The notes: generated by a model not told the origin, from the sequence alone. 64,000 bases of DNA from Rhizobium rhizogenes NBRC 13257 (GCF_000696095.1 NZ_BAYX01000007.1:124001-188000), one strand, 5' to 3'; shown: positions 33,122 to 41,916, counted from the first letter of the stretch. Numbers and translations are program-made.

Positions 33122-34306
33122 TTACTGAGCGGCCGCGACTTTTTCTTCCAGCTTCGGATCGACCACGGCGCCCGGGCGAACCCGCTGCAGGCCGTTGACG
33201 ATGACCCGATCGCCGGCGTTGAGGCCGGATTCGACGATGCGCTGGCCATCGGCAGTGTCGCCAAGGCTGATCTGGCGATAGACCACCTTGTTGTCGCCAT
33301 CGACCACGAAGACGAACTTCTTGTCCTGATCGGTGCCGATCGCCCGCTCACTGATCACCAGTTTGCTCTCGGCCTTCGGCTGGCCCATGCGGACGCGCAC
33401 GAACTGGCCGGGAATGAGACGTCCGCCCGGATTGTCGAAGACGGCGCGCACGGTAACGGTGCCGCTTGCCGCATCGACTTCATTGTCGATCAGTTGCAGC
33501 TTGCCGTTGATCGGCGTGCCGTTGTCACTGGTGGTGCCGATTTGCACGGGGATCTGCTCGACCGGGGGTACTGCGCCATCGGTGACCGGAAGCTCAGCCA
33601 GCGCCTGGGTGACGGTCTGTTCACTCGCATTGAAGCTGGCATAGATCGGATTGACCGAGACCAGCGTCGTCAGCGCCGGCGAAGCCGAACCGCCGGCAAC
33701 AAGGTTGCCGACCGTAATAGCGATCTTGCCGACACGGCCGGCGATCGGAGCGTGAACCTCGGTATAATCAAGGTTCAACTGCGCCGTCTGGAGCGATGCC
33801 TGCGCAGCCTTTAGATTGGCTTCCGCTTCCGCATAGTTGCTGGAGCGCGTATCCATGTCGCTCTGCGAGATCGTCTTGTTATCGAAGAGCTTCTGGCCGC
33901 GGTCGACTTCGACCTTGGCGAGATCGAGCTTGGCCTTTGCCGCGCCGACTTGTGCCTGCGCCTGGGCGACGGCCGCCTGGAAAGGCGCCGGATCGATCGT
34001 CACCAGCAGGTCGCCCTGCTTGACCAGAGCGCCTTCACGGAAATGCACCGACTGGATGGCGCCGGCCACACGGGGGCGGACCTCTACCCGGTCGATGGCT
34101 TCGAGCCGGCCGGAAAATTCCTGCCAAGCGGTGATATCGCGCGCCTGCACGGCCGCGACGGTGACTGGGATCGCCGGCATTGCCGCCGCTTTCTCCGTCG
34201 CTTGCGCGCCGCGCGGCAGATCCAGATAGAAGGTCGCCCCTGCAACAGTCGCAGCAACACCCATACCGGCGCCCCACAGGGCCCAGCGCTTACCGTTGGA
34301 CGTCAT
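33122..34306 (-). CDS. RND efflux periplasmic adaptor (membrane fusion protein)
   Basis: A 394-residue MexE/AcrA-type adaptor. An N-terminal membrane anchor/signal (residues about 7-27) is not followed by a lipobox cysteine. The lipoyl domain (VEVRPRVAGAIQSVHFREGALVKQGDLL) is followed by an alpha-hairpin coiled coil (about 105-175, AAVAQAQAQVGAAKAKLDLAKVEVDR...), a second lipoyl half (APIAGRVGKI) and the beta-barrel. It links the inner-membrane pump to an outer channel. It precedes the permease gene on the minus strand. Confidence 0.93.
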   Translation of the reverse strand: MTSNGKRWALWGAGMGVAATVAGATFYLDLPRGAQATEKAAAMPAIPVTVAAVQARDITAWQEFSGRLEAIDRVEVRPRVAGAIQSVHFREGALVKQGDLLVTIDPAPFQAAVAQAQAQVGAAKAKLDLAKVEVDRGQKLFDNKTISQSDMDTRSSNYAEAEANLKAAQASLQTAQLNLDYTEVHAPIAGRVGKIAITVGNLVAGGSASPALTTLVSVNPIYASFNASEQTVTQALAELPVTDGAVPPVEQIPVQIGTTSDNGTPINGKLQLIDNEVDAASGTVTVRAVFDNPGGRLIPGQFVRVRMGQPKAESKLVISERAIGTDQDKKFVFVVDGDNKVVYRQISLGDTADGQRIVESGLNAGDRVIVNGLQRVRPGAVVDPKLEEKVAAAQ

Positions 34307-34486
34307 GTTAGTCTCTCCTTGTGGTCCCGGCTTGGGACACGGGACCGAAAATTCCTATCGACTCGCTATCGTCAGGCTCCAGGCATCGCAGGTTCAAACG
34401 AACGCCCGCGGTCGCTCTCATTTCTGCGCCCAGAGCATTCTATCCGCTTATGGCGGCTCCACTCGAAAGTGGCATGCTCTGATCGA

Positions 34487-35299
34487 TCAAGCCTGCACGT
34501 CTTCGACAAAACCCTTGAAGGAACAGCAGACATCCTGCTGCCACGACGGCTTGTCCTTCGACTGCCCGCCGTAGAGGGTGGGCCAGCCTGTCCCGGCGGG
34601 GAGGACGTGCTGGCGAACACGGACGCCTGCCTCCTTGAGGCGGCGGCCATATTCCATGCTCTCGTCGCGGAGCGGGTCGTCCTCGGCCGTGAGCACCAAT
34701 GCCGGCGCGAGGCCCGAAAGCCGCGAACAGTATCGAGGCGCCGCATAGGGATGACAGACACCACCCAGGAAACCCAGGTAGCGATTCCAGCCTTCCGTCC
34801 AGCGCTCGCGCATGCCGCTTTCCTCCGCCTGGAGGAAAGATTTTGATCCCATGAAGGGATCAAGAAGCGGCGATATCAACACCTGTCCGTCCAGCGAACC
34901 GGGCATCTGATCGCGCGCCTTTAAAGCAACACCCGCTGCAACGTTGCCACCCGATTCCTCACCGGCCACAAACAGCAGCGACTTTTTCGCTCCGCCCAGC
35001 TCAAGCATGTTGCGCTTGTTGCTGAGGTAGGCGAAAATCCCGTAGGCGCATTCCAGCACCTGCGGAAAGGCATTCTGATTGCCGCTGGTATAGTCGGCGG
35101 CAACCACAATCACACCGGCCTCCGCAAGACTGGCGGCGACGGGCCGGACGGTTGCATGCTCGGTATCGAGAAAGGCGCCACCATGCAGATAAAGCACGAT
35201 GGGTGCTGCCTTCTTGAGACCCTCGCCGTTATAGATCCGCGCTGCGACCGGTCCCGTAGGCACGTTTTCCAGCACAACATCTTTCCACGGCGCGCTCAT
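34487..35299 (-). CDS. Alpha/beta-hydrolase-fold protein lacking the catalytic His
   Basis: A 270-residue protein of the hormone-sensitive-lipase-like hydrolase group. The oxyanion motif HGG (39-41), nucleophile Ser116 in GEESGG and the acid region EDDPLRDE (206-213) are present. Where the family has the catalytic His (HGF-type motif), this protein reads PAGTGWPTLYGG, and no histidine follows. It may be inactive or use another base. It is upstream of the RND operon on the same strand (180-bp gap) and divergent from a LysR gene, implying joint regulation. The start at 35299 was chosen because MSAPWKD begins family-like sequence. Confidence 0.75.
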   Translation of the reverse strand: MSAPWKDVVLENVPTGPVAARIYNGEGLKKAAPIVLYLHGGAFLDTEHATVRPVAASLAEAGVIVVAADYTSGNQNAFPQVLECAYGIFAYLSNKRNMLELGGAKKSLLFVAGEESGGNVAAGVALKARDQMPGSLDGQVLISPLLDPFMGSKSFLQAEESGMRERWTEGWNRYLGFLGGVCHPYAAPRYCSRLSGLAPALVLTAEDDPLRDESMEYGRRLKEAGVRVRQHVLPAGTGWPTLYGGQSKDKPSWQQDVCCSFKGFVEDVQA

Positions 35300-35463
35300 G
35301 AACCCATATCCTTGTCTATTCTGTCGAACATGCCCCTTTCCTAAAGCCATTTCACAGGCTTGGCGACCATGTTCAGGATAATGCGGCTTCTAGCGCCCCG
35401 TGCCGCATTGCAACAATCATGAAGACAACATATTGTTATTCCGTTCTGAGAATAAGTGGCCTA

Positions 35464-35488
35464 TATTCGACTAGACTATTCACGAATA
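35464..35488. promoter_or_regulatory. Inverted repeat between hydrolase and LysR genes
   Basis: TATTCG (35464-35469) and CGAATA (35483-35488) form an inverted repeat with a 13-bp spacer in AT-rich sequence, 45 bp before the LysR start. It is a candidate binding site for that LysR protein controlling itself and the divergent hydrolase/efflux genes. Confidence 0.45.
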
Positions 35489-35532
35489 ACAAACAATCGA
35501 CCGCTTTCTCTACGGTCGAAGGGCACCCTGAA

Positions 35533-36444
35533 ATGGACCAGCTATCAGCAATGCGGGCATTTGCACGCGTGGTGGAAACGGGCAATTTCACCCGCGCCGC
35601 CGCAACCCTCTCGATGCCGAAGGCGACGGTGACGACGCTCATCCAGTCGCTCGAGGCACATCTGCACGCCAAGCTTCTGAACCGCACCACACGGCGCGTC
35701 ATGGTGACAACCGACGGCGCGCTCTATTACGAACGTGCTATCCAGATCCTCTCCGAGATCGATGAACTCGACGGCAGCATCAGCAATTCGCAGAGCCTAC
35801 CGAGCGGCCGCCTGCGCGTCGAAATGGCCGGCGCCTTCGCCGAAAAGATCATCATGCCGGCGCTTTGCGATTTCTACCAACGCTACCCGGACATCCATAT
35901 CGATCTCGGGGTCGGCGACCGGCTCGTGGATTATCTCGCGGAGAATGTCGACTGCGCGCTGCGCGCCGGCATGCCGAGCGACCAGTCGCTGATTGCCCGG
36001 CGGGTGGGCGAGATATCTCTCATCACCTGTGCCGCTCCCCTCTATATCGAGAAATTCGGCCTCCCCGAACGACCGGACGAACTGGAGAGCACGCACTATG
36101 CCGTCAGCTATTTTCGCGCGCAAACCGGGCGGGTCATCCCGTTCGAATTTCAGCGCGGCAATGAATCGCTGGAAATCAACCCGCGCTACATCCTCTCGGT
36201 CAACGACAGTCGCAGCTACGTCAACGCCGCAATGGCCGGCCTCGGCATCGCCCAAGCCCCTGCGTTCATGATTCGCGACGAACTCGCCAGGGGCGATCTC
36301 ATCCCCGTCCTCCCCGGCTGGACCCGCAGCCCCATACCGCTGCACATCGTCTATCCCCCGAACCGGCATCTGAGCAACAAGGTGCGCGTCTTCGTCGACT
36401 GGCTGGCAAAGCTGCTGGTGACGTCGAAAGTAAGCGAAGCCTGA
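35533..36444 (+). CDS. LysR-family transcriptional regulator
   Basis: A 303-residue LysR regulator with HTH GNFTRAAATLSMPKATVTTL (residues 17-36) and wing HLHAKLLNRTTRRVMVTTDG. The subclass (NRTTRRV, short sensor, C-terminal VRVFVDWLA) is the CrgA/DmlR-like group. It is divergent from the hydrolase and RND efflux genes and is their likely regulator. The ATG at 35533 begins the standard MDQLSAMRAFARVVE start. Confidence 0.92.
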   Translation: MDQLSAMRAFARVVETGNFTRAAATLSMPKATVTTLIQSLEAHLHAKLLNRTTRRVMVTTDGALYYERAIQILSEIDELDGSISNSQSLPSGRLRVEMAGAFAEKIIMPALCDFYQRYPDIHIDLGVGDRLVDYLAENVDCALRAGMPSDQSLIARRVGEISLITCAAPLYIEKFGLPERPDELESTHYAVSYFRAQTGRVIPFEFQRGNESLEINPRYILSVNDSRSYVNAAMAGLGIAQAPAFMIRDELARGDLIPVLPGWTRSPIPLHIVYPPNRHLSNKVRVFVDWLAKLLVTSKVSEA

Positions 36445-36500
36445 CATGTGAACCAACCGCCTCCCTGTCGGGAGACGGTTCCTCCTCGACACGATCCGGG

Positions 36501-36959
36501 TCAGCTCCAGGATGCTCCTGCCTGCTGCCGGACTGTCGCGTTCAGCCTGTTCCAGACGTTGTCGACCGCGATAGAGACAATCAGCGCGGACAGTGCGGTC
36601 TCGTCGTAGTGCCGGGCGGCCTCGTTCCAGATTTCGTCGCTCACGGCCTCCGGCCGGTCGGCAAGCCGGGTTGCCGCTTCGCCAAGCGCAAGGGCCGCCC
36701 GTTCAGCCTCGGTGAAATAGGGCATCTCGCGCCAAGCGGAAACGCCGACGATACGCTCGATCGTTTCCCCGTCCTTCTGCAGCTTGCGGAACCCCATGTC
36801 GGTGCAGACGCTACAGCCGTTGATCTGGCTGACGCGCAGATGCACGAGGTCCATTGTGTTTTCGGACAGGCCGCGATCCCTCAGCGAGGCGCTGAGCGCT
36901 AGCAGTGCCTGCAGGGTTTCCGGCAGGATAACAGCGGGGTTCTTCATACGAGCTTGCAT
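36501..36959 (-). CDS. AhpD-like carboxymuconolactone-decarboxylase-family protein
   Basis: A 152-residue alkylhydroperoxidase-fold protein. The redox CxxC is Cys49-x-x-Cys52 in NGCSVCTDMG; the conserved histidine expected four residues after the second cysteine is a glycine. This family is the standard genomic partner of ECF41 sigma factors, and such a gene lies divergently at 37077; a matching promoter on the minus strand is at 37049-37075. Start: the ATG at 36959 gives a proper distance to AAGGAG; an adjacent ATG at 36962 is too close. Confidence 0.87.
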   Translation of the reverse strand: MQARMKNPAVILPETLQALLALSASLRDRGLSENTMDLVHLRVSQINGCSVCTDMGFRKLQKDGETIERIVGVSAWREMPYFTEAERAALALGEAATRLADRPEAVSDEIWNEAARHYDETALSALIVSIAVDNVWNRLNATVRQQAGASWS

Positions 36960-37013
36960 CATTCTCTCCTTGGATGTTTTGGTCTTGACGATGTCGCCCC
37001 CGTGCCGATCCAT

Positions 37014-37040
37014 TGTCACACCAGCCGGACCTCGTTCGTC
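37014..37040 (+). promoter_or_regulatory. ECF41-type promoter, sigma-factor side
   Basis: TGTCACA (37014-37020), 16 bp, CGTC (37037-37040) matches the promoter signature I recall for ECF41 sigma factors. It points to the sigma gene; transcription should begin near 37047, about 30 nt before its ATG. This implies positive autoregulation. Confidence 0.65.
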
Positions 37041-37048
37041 ATAGGCAT

Positions 37049-37075
37049 GACGGAACAGGATGAGGGAATGTGACC
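37049..37075 (-). promoter_or_regulatory. ECF41-type promoter, AhpD-like gene side
   Basis: On the minus strand GGTCACA (37075-37069), 16 bp, CGTC (37052-37049) repeats the same signature with one mismatch in the first base. It points to the AhpD-like gene, and its -35 element abuts the sigma-factor start codon. Transcription should start near 37041, leaving a leader of about 80 nt. Confidence 0.6.
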
Positions 37076-37076
37076 G

Positions 37077-37961
37077 ATGGACGAAAAAAAGTGGCAGGCG
37101 GAAAAATTCGAGGCCAACCGGCCGCATTTACGCGCCGTTGCCTATCGCATGCTGGGCTCACGGACGGAGGCGGAGGATGCGGTGCAAGAGGCATGGCTGC
37201 GGCTCAATCGCGCCAACACGTCAGAGATCGACAATCTCGGCGGCTGGCTGACGACGGTTACCGCCCGCATCTGCCTCGACTGGCTGCGCAGCCGCAAATC
37301 CCGGCGCGAGGAGCCGCTGACCATCCGCGTCCCCGAACCGGTCGTCAGCCATGAGGCAGGAAACGGCACCGATCCCGAACAGGAGGCATTGCTTACCGAT
37401 TCAGTCGGCCTTGCGCTGCTGGTGGTACTCGAAAAGCTGACGCCGGCTGAACGGCTGGCATTCGTGCTGCATGATATGTTCGACATGGCCTTCGACGATA
37501 TCGCCCCGATCGTCGGCCGCAGCACGGTCGCCACGCGCCAACTCGCCAGCCGCGCTCGCCGACGGGTGCAGGGAGTGCCGGTCGCCGCGGAGGCAGACCT
37601 CAGCCGTCAGCGCCATGTCGTCGATGCCTTCTTCGCGGCATCGCGCAACGGCGACATGACTGCCCTTCTCACGGCTCTCGATCCGGACGTTGTCTTCCGC
37701 GCCGATGCGGTGGCGACGCGAATGGGTGCGCTGGCCGAAATCCGCGGCAACTCCGCCGTTGCCGAAACCTTCCGCGGCCGCGCCCAGGGCGCCCGGCTTG
37801 CCGTCATCAATGGTGCCGTCGGCGCCGTCGTCATCCTCGGCGGGCAGTTGCGCATCGCGCTTCGCATCACAATGGCCGATGATGGCAGGATCATCGGCAT
37901 TGATGCGATGGCCGATCCCGAACAGTTGCGCAAACTCGAGGTGCTGCTGATCGATCCGTGA
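37077..37961 (+). CDS. ECF41-type sigma factor (SigJ-like) with SnoaL-like C-terminal domain
   Basis: A 294-residue sigma factor. Region 2 (about 17-85, RAVAYRMLGSRTEAEDAVQE) and region 4 (about 115-170, LTPAERLAFVLHDMFDMAFD) are followed by a fused SnoaL/NTF2-like regulatory domain (about 178-290). The linker motif WLPEP known from ECF41 appears as VPEP, and the C-terminal NPDKL-like motif as DPEQL. The extension controls activity in place of an anti-sigma factor. It is divergent from the AhpD-like gene; both have ECF41-type promoters. The SD region AGGATGAGGGA precedes the ATG. Confidence 0.92.
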   Translation: MDEKKWQAEKFEANRPHLRAVAYRMLGSRTEAEDAVQEAWLRLNRANTSEIDNLGGWLTTVTARICLDWLRSRKSRREEPLTIRVPEPVVSHEAGNGTDPEQEALLTDSVGLALLVVLEKLTPAERLAFVLHDMFDMAFDDIAPIVGRSTVATRQLASRARRRVQGVPVAAEADLSRQRHVVDAFFAASRNGDMTALLTALDPDVVFRADAVATRMGALAEIRGNSAVAETFRGRAQGARLAVINGAVGAVVILGGQLRIALRITMADDGRIIGIDAMADPEQLRKLEVLLIDP

Positions 37962-37966
37962 GGGCT

Positions 37967-38743
37967 TCACCCCAGCCGCGTCGGGCTCGTCCCCGTCAGC
38001 CGGCGAAACATGGCGATGAAGGCAGAGGCGCTGCCATAGCCGAGCTGCGTCGCGATCCGCCGCACCGGTTCGCCGGCCTCGATCAGCGCCAGCGCCTTGA
38101 CCAGCCTCAGCCGCTGGCGCCACTCGTTGAAAGAAATACCAAGGTCATCGTTGCAGCGGCGGGACAGTGTTCGCTCGGTCGTTCCCATGCGGCGCGCCCA
38201 TTCCGCCAGCGAATGGCGATCGCCGGGATTGGCCTGCAACGCCCTGAGCACAGGCTCCAGCAACGGGTCGTCGGACAGCGGCAGATAGCTTTCTCTGCGC
38301 GGGGCAAGGCGAATCTGGTCGACCAGGACTTGCGCCAGCCGCAAATCATCCTCCGTTTCGGGAAGCGAAATATCGCGGGCGGCGAAGTCCGCCAGGATCG
38401 CCTTCAACAATGGGCTGATGCTGAGCGTCGAAGGCTCGGCCGGCAGGTCGGCGCAGAGTGCGCGCTCGACATAGACTGTGACATAATGCAGGTCATGCAG
38501 GTTCCATGCGCCATGCATCGTGTCGGGCGGTAGCCAGATGGCGTAATGGGGTGGAGACAGATAGCGCACGCCTTCGATGACGAACTCGGCGACGCCCGCA
38601 AGGGCATAGTTGAGTTCGCCCCATGGCTGGCTTTTGGCCGGGAAGACCGTGCCGCCCTTGTAATGCTCCGTGCGGAAGGAAACCGGACGCGGCGGATCCC
38701 CCTCGATGCGTGGTTCGCGCGCCGCCATCCCCTGCTCCGACAT
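37967..38743 (-). CDS. AraC-family transcriptional regulator with cupin sensor
   Basis: A 258-residue regulator. The N-terminal cupin-like domain (about residues 20-110, with HYAIWLPPDTMHGAWN) is followed by a two-HTH AraC domain (about 160-258: SLAEWARRMGTTERTLSRRC and PVRRIATQLGYGSASAFIAM). It is divergent from the DMT exporter at 38857 with a 113-bp gap and very likely controls it. The arrangement equals the well-known exporter plus AraC pairs. Confidence 0.92.
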   Translation of the reverse strand: MSEQGMAAREPRIEGDPPRPVSFRTEHYKGGTVFPAKSQPWGELNYALAGVAEFVIEGVRYLSPPHYAIWLPPDTMHGAWNLHDLHYVTVYVERALCADLPAEPSTLSISPLLKAILADFAARDISLPETEDDLRLAQVLVDQIRLAPRRESYLPLSDDPLLEPVLRALQANPGDRHSLAEWARRMGTTERTLSRRCNDDLGISFNEWRQRLRLVKALALIEAGEPVRRIATQLGYGSASAFIAMFRRLTGTSPTRLG

Positions 38744-38856
38744 GTCCGCAATCCGCTACCTGTGTCTGAAACTCGCTATATACTGGAAATCAGACAGCCA
38801 GTAAAAGCAACATCAACATAACCCCGACCCGGCCGACCATCCGACAGGAGGACGCC

Positions 38857-39828
38857 ATGAGCAGCAACCCGACTTCTTCGACCAACGACACCGCCGCCAT
38901 CATGACGAGCGCGGCGCTGGCGCCCCTGCTCACCGTCCTTATCTGGTCCGGCAACACCGTCGTCACCAAGGCCGCCGCCGGCGTCATTTCGCCCGGCTCG
39001 ATCTCCTTTTATCGCTGGCTGCTGGCCTTTCTCATCCTGCTGCCCTTCGTCGGCCCGGCCGCGTGGCGGAACCGCGCGCTTCTCAGCCAATACTGGCTGA
39101 AGATCGCCACCCTCGGGGCGCTCGGCATGGTGATCTACCAGAGCCTTGCCTATGAGGCGGCCAAGACCACCTCGGCGGTCAATATGGGTGTGATCGTGGC
39201 ATTGATGCCGCTGCTGTCGACATTGCTGGCCGGAGTGTTGGCCTGTGAAAGACTGACGGCGACCACACTTGCCGGTGGGGTCATCTCCCTGATCGGCCTG
39301 ATCTACCTCACCTCGCACGGTGATCCCGCAACCCTGCTGAGCGGCGGCTTCCATATCGGTGACGGCTTGATGATCGTCGCCGTACTCTCAAACTCGCTCT
39401 ATGGTGTGATGCTGAAGCGCTGGGCGATGCCGCTTCCCATGTGGCAGCAGCTTTTCTGGCAGATCGGCTTTTCGACCATCCTGCTGATCCCGGTCTTCCT
39501 GATGGGCGATATCTCACCCATCACGTCAGCCAACCTGCCGCTGATCCTCTATGCGGCCATTCCAACATCGCTGGTGGCGCCTCTTTGCTGGATGATCGGC
39601 ATTCAGAAGCTGGGCGCGGCGCGAACTTCCCTGCTCATCAACCTCCTGCCGATCGTCGTCGCGGCCCTTGCCTGGGCCGTCCTCGGCGAACAGCTACGCG
39701 CCTATCACGCCATCGGCGGCGCACTTGCCCTTATCGGCGTCGGCATCGGCCTTCGCCAGACAAAAGTCGCCAAGGGTGAAGAGGAGCCCGGCGCCGATCA
39801 GGCGGCTTGGGAAACCGAAGAGGTTTGA
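38857..39828 (+). CDS. EamA/DMT-family exporter
   Basis: A 323-residue membrane protein with ten helices in two EamA repeats (about 18-150 and 165-295); the first helix region contains PLLTVLIWSGNTVVTKAAAG. AGGAGG lies at an ideal distance from the ATG. It probably exports a small metabolite and is controlled by the divergent AraC protein. The C-terminal tail after residue 300 is hydrophilic and acidic. Confidence 0.92.
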   Translation: MSSNPTSSTNDTAAIMTSAALAPLLTVLIWSGNTVVTKAAAGVISPGSISFYRWLLAFLILLPFVGPAAWRNRALLSQYWLKIATLGALGMVIYQSLAYEAAKTTSAVNMGVIVALMPLLSTLLAGVLACERLTATTLAGGVISLIGLIYLTSHGDPATLLSGGFHIGDGLMIVAVLSNSLYGVMLKRWAMPLPMWQQLFWQIGFSTILLIPVFLMGDISPITSANLPLILYAAIPTSLVAPLCWMIGIQKLGAARTSLLINLLPIVVAALAWAVLGEQLRAYHAIGGALALIGVGIGLRQTKVAKGEEEPGADQAAWETEEV

Positions 39829-39908
39829 CACGACTGCCCTTCGCTTTACGATATCCGGCATGACTGGAATCGCCCAAGCGTGAGGGAAACGAGCGTGCAC
39901 ATGGCCCT

Positions 39909-40136
39909 GGAACCGGTGTCATCGAGAACGACCATCCAGGAGAGCATTCCGCCGAGATGGGCGAACCCGGCATCGGGCTGCGCGACGGCCATATGTTCAC
40001 CCCGCGCCTGATAAAGCGTCTCGGCCTTTCAATGGAAACAAGCGCAATCCGCTTTTCTCTGGTACACTACGGTAAGCTCGAAGAGATCGCCCGCTTCGAA
40101 AAGGTTCATACCGAGGTCATGGCGCGGCACAGATAA
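39909..40136 (+). pseudogene. C-terminal relic of a cysteine-desulfurase-like (class V) aminotransferase
   Basis: Reading from about 39909 to the TAA at 40134-40136 gives 75 residues that include GIGLRDGHMFTPRLIKRLGL and ETSAIRFSLVHYGKLEEIAR. This is the conserved C-terminal end of the cysteine-desulfurase-like class V aminotransferase family (TIGR01976 type, normally about 400 residues). No start codon with a ribosome-binding site, PLP-lysine domain or N-terminal part is present; the sequence just upstream belongs to the end of the DMT gene region. It is a deletion remnant. Confidence 0.7.
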
Positions 40137-40265
40137 GCCGCGTGTGAGCGGTGGCGGCGCCCGAACAACTCCGCCACCGCAATGCCTCCCCGCCTCAATC
40201 CTGGCCGACGCCTTGATGGTGCTCGAAAAGAGATCAAGAGCGAGCAGGCGCAATAGCCCCCGCTA

Positions 40266-40781
40266 TCAATCGAAGGCGGCGCCCGAAAGGTGATTGTTGA
40301 CCGACGATTTTACCTCGCCGATATCCTTCCAGAGCCCGGCGATGATGATGGGCTCGACATCGGCCATCAGTTCGCGCAGCCAGCCCTCATGGGCCGCTGC
40401 CATGGTGGTGAAAATCTCGTCGCCCTTCTTCGTCAGCTTGGCGACGGTCACGCGCCGGTCGCCTCCCGGCGTCACGCGCAGCACCAGACAGTCGGTTTCC
40501 AGCCGTTCCACCAGACCCGTGACATTGCCGTTGGTGACCATCGTGCGCTTGGAAAGCTCACCGAGCCGCAAACCGCCGTGCTCGCGATAAAGTTGCGCCA
40601 TCAGATCGAGCTGCGGTAGCGTTGCGCCGAACTCATTGCGCAGACGGCGGCGGATTTCCCGGGATATCAGCTTTGTGGTCGATAGCATCCGCAACCAGAG
40701 CCGCAGCTCCTTCTTGTTGCCCTCCTGGGCTCCCTGGACGATGACTTCCAGATCGACGGTTCCGCTCTCGGATTCTGCCAT
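40266..40781 (-). CDS. MarR-family transcriptional regulator
   Basis: A 171-residue winged-helix protein: LPQLDLMAQLYREHGGLRLG, then LSKRTMVTNGNVTGLVERLE as recognition helix and GGDRRVTVAKLTKKG as wing. The N-terminal 25 residues are a variable extension. No divergent partner gene is intact next to it; the neighbouring aminotransferase relic may have been its former target. A TTTGA-aatg-TCAAA repeat (40840-40853) upstream may be its own operator. Confidence 0.88.
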   Translation of the reverse strand: MAESESGTVDLEVIVQGAQEGNKKELRLWLRMLSTTKLISREIRRRLRNEFGATLPQLDLMAQLYREHGGLRLGELSKRTMVTNGNVTGLVERLETDCLVLRVTPGGDRRVTVAKLTKKGDEIFTTMAAAHEGWLRELMADVEPIIIAGLWKDIGEVKSSVNNHLSGAAFD

Positions 40782-41105
40782 GATTTCAGCTCTGATCGTG
40801 ACGTTGCTATCTCATATAGGAAGGGTCTGCGGAGCAATATTTGAAATGTCAAAGGTTTAGCGGTTAAGCCCGGAGGCCATCACTTCGCCAGCATTTCCCC
40901 AGCATGAGCGTCCCGAACCGCAATGACGACGGCAGGCTAGGCCGGCTTTTCCTCTGGCGCCCCTTCACCTCCTCTGTTAACCACCGCCCCCATGTAGCAG
41001 CTCTATGCTCAAAGGTGCCTGCGACGGGTCCGGGTCTTGGCGGAGACTCAGATTCTTGCTCGCGTCATCACTGAAATAGCAAGATCCCACGAGGAGATAT
41101 CGTTC
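40782..41105. other. Gap between two MarR genes
   Basis: 324 bp without a credible gene. It contains the TTTGA/TCAAA inverted repeat at 40840-40853 upstream of the minus-strand MarR gene. A forward frame enters the next MarR gene from 41037, but its residues are not family-like and a good ribosome-binding site marks the ATG at 41106. Confidence 0.5.
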
Positions 41106-41612
41106 ATGGAGGAACGGTTTTCAGGCGCCGTTTTGCGGCATAACCATAATGGCTCCGAGAAACGCCCGACCATGGGCGAAATTGGGCTCAACCACTTCGC
41201 TCCCTATCTGATGAACCGGCTGATAGCCCGCTGGAACAACAACATCTCGGAGGAGCTGCGCGAATACGACATGACGACCACGAAGATGCGCGCGCTCGCC
41301 ATCCTCAGTGTCTCCTCGTCGATCACCATCAACGAGCTCTCCGTCTTCGCCGTTACCGAGCAATCGACCATGAGCCGAACCCTGGACTCGCTCGAGCAAC
41401 AGGGCCTCATCCGCCGCCAACCCCGCGCCGAAGACATGCGCGTGCGCGACGTCTCCATCACTGAAGACGGCCGCGCCGCCTTTGAAAAGGTCTGGCCGAC
41501 CCTATACGATCTGTTCCTGCAGATGTTCGACGGCGTGGAAGAAGCCGAATACCGTGCCTTCATCGCGACGCTGCATAAGGTGCTGAACAATATCAGGAAG
41601 CATGCGATCTGA
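41106..41612 (+). CDS. MarR-family transcriptional regulator
   Basis: A 168-residue regulator. TINELSVFAVTEQSTMSRTL (about residues 77-96) is the recognition helix and EDMRVRDVSITEDG the wing. The start at 41106 has GAGGAGA upstream. It reads in the same direction as a small hypothetical gene and a fatty-acid-oxidation relic; its target operon is not obvious. Confidence 0.88.
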   Translation: MEERFSGAVLRHNHNGSEKRPTMGEIGLNHFAPYLMNRLIARWNNNISEELREYDMTTTKMRALAILSVSSSITINELSVFAVTEQSTMSRTLDSLEQQGLIRRQPRAEDMRVRDVSITEDGRAAFEKVWPTLYDLFLQMFDGVEEAEYRAFIATLHKVLNNIRKHAI

Positions 41613-41643
41613 AGGACGAACTCGTACTAGCTGGGCCAACTCG

Positions 41644-41916
41644 ATGACAAAGACAGTGATTCTGGGTCAGGAACACGATCAAAAACTTCGAGACACCGTC
41701 ATGGACGTTGTGCGTCAACTCGGAGCGTCCGTCATAAGTCGGAACTGGGCAGTCGCTGGCTCGCAAGAAATCGAGACAGTTCTGCTGCAACTGGCTGGGC
41801 AAGAAATAACCATTGAGGCAGAAACTTACGCTGGACTTTCCATCACCGGCGACGAGAAAACGATCAAAGAGATCTCGGAGCGCGTAAAGCAAACCACTCA
41901 CAGCATCCCAAGCTGA
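41644..41916 (+). CDS. Small protein of unknown function
   Basis: A 90-residue acidic/polar protein (MTKTVILGQEHDQKLRDTVM...) with no membrane segment or recognised domain; the pattern of alternating beta strands and an amphipathic helix (IETVLLQLAGQEITIEAETY) suggests a small folded domain. It is more AT-rich than the neighbours and 31 bp after the MarR gene. It could be real or a leftover of the decaying stretch. Confidence 0.5.
   Translation: MTKTVILGQEHDQKLRDTVMDVVRQLGASVISRNWAVAGSQEIETVLLQLAGQEITIEAETYAGLSITGDEKTIKEISERVKQTTHSIPS

Noticed and set aside
36963..37127. Extended start of the AhpD-like protein
   Set aside because: It would run through the ECF41-type promoters and the sigma start codon; the ATG at 36959 has a proper ribosome-binding site.
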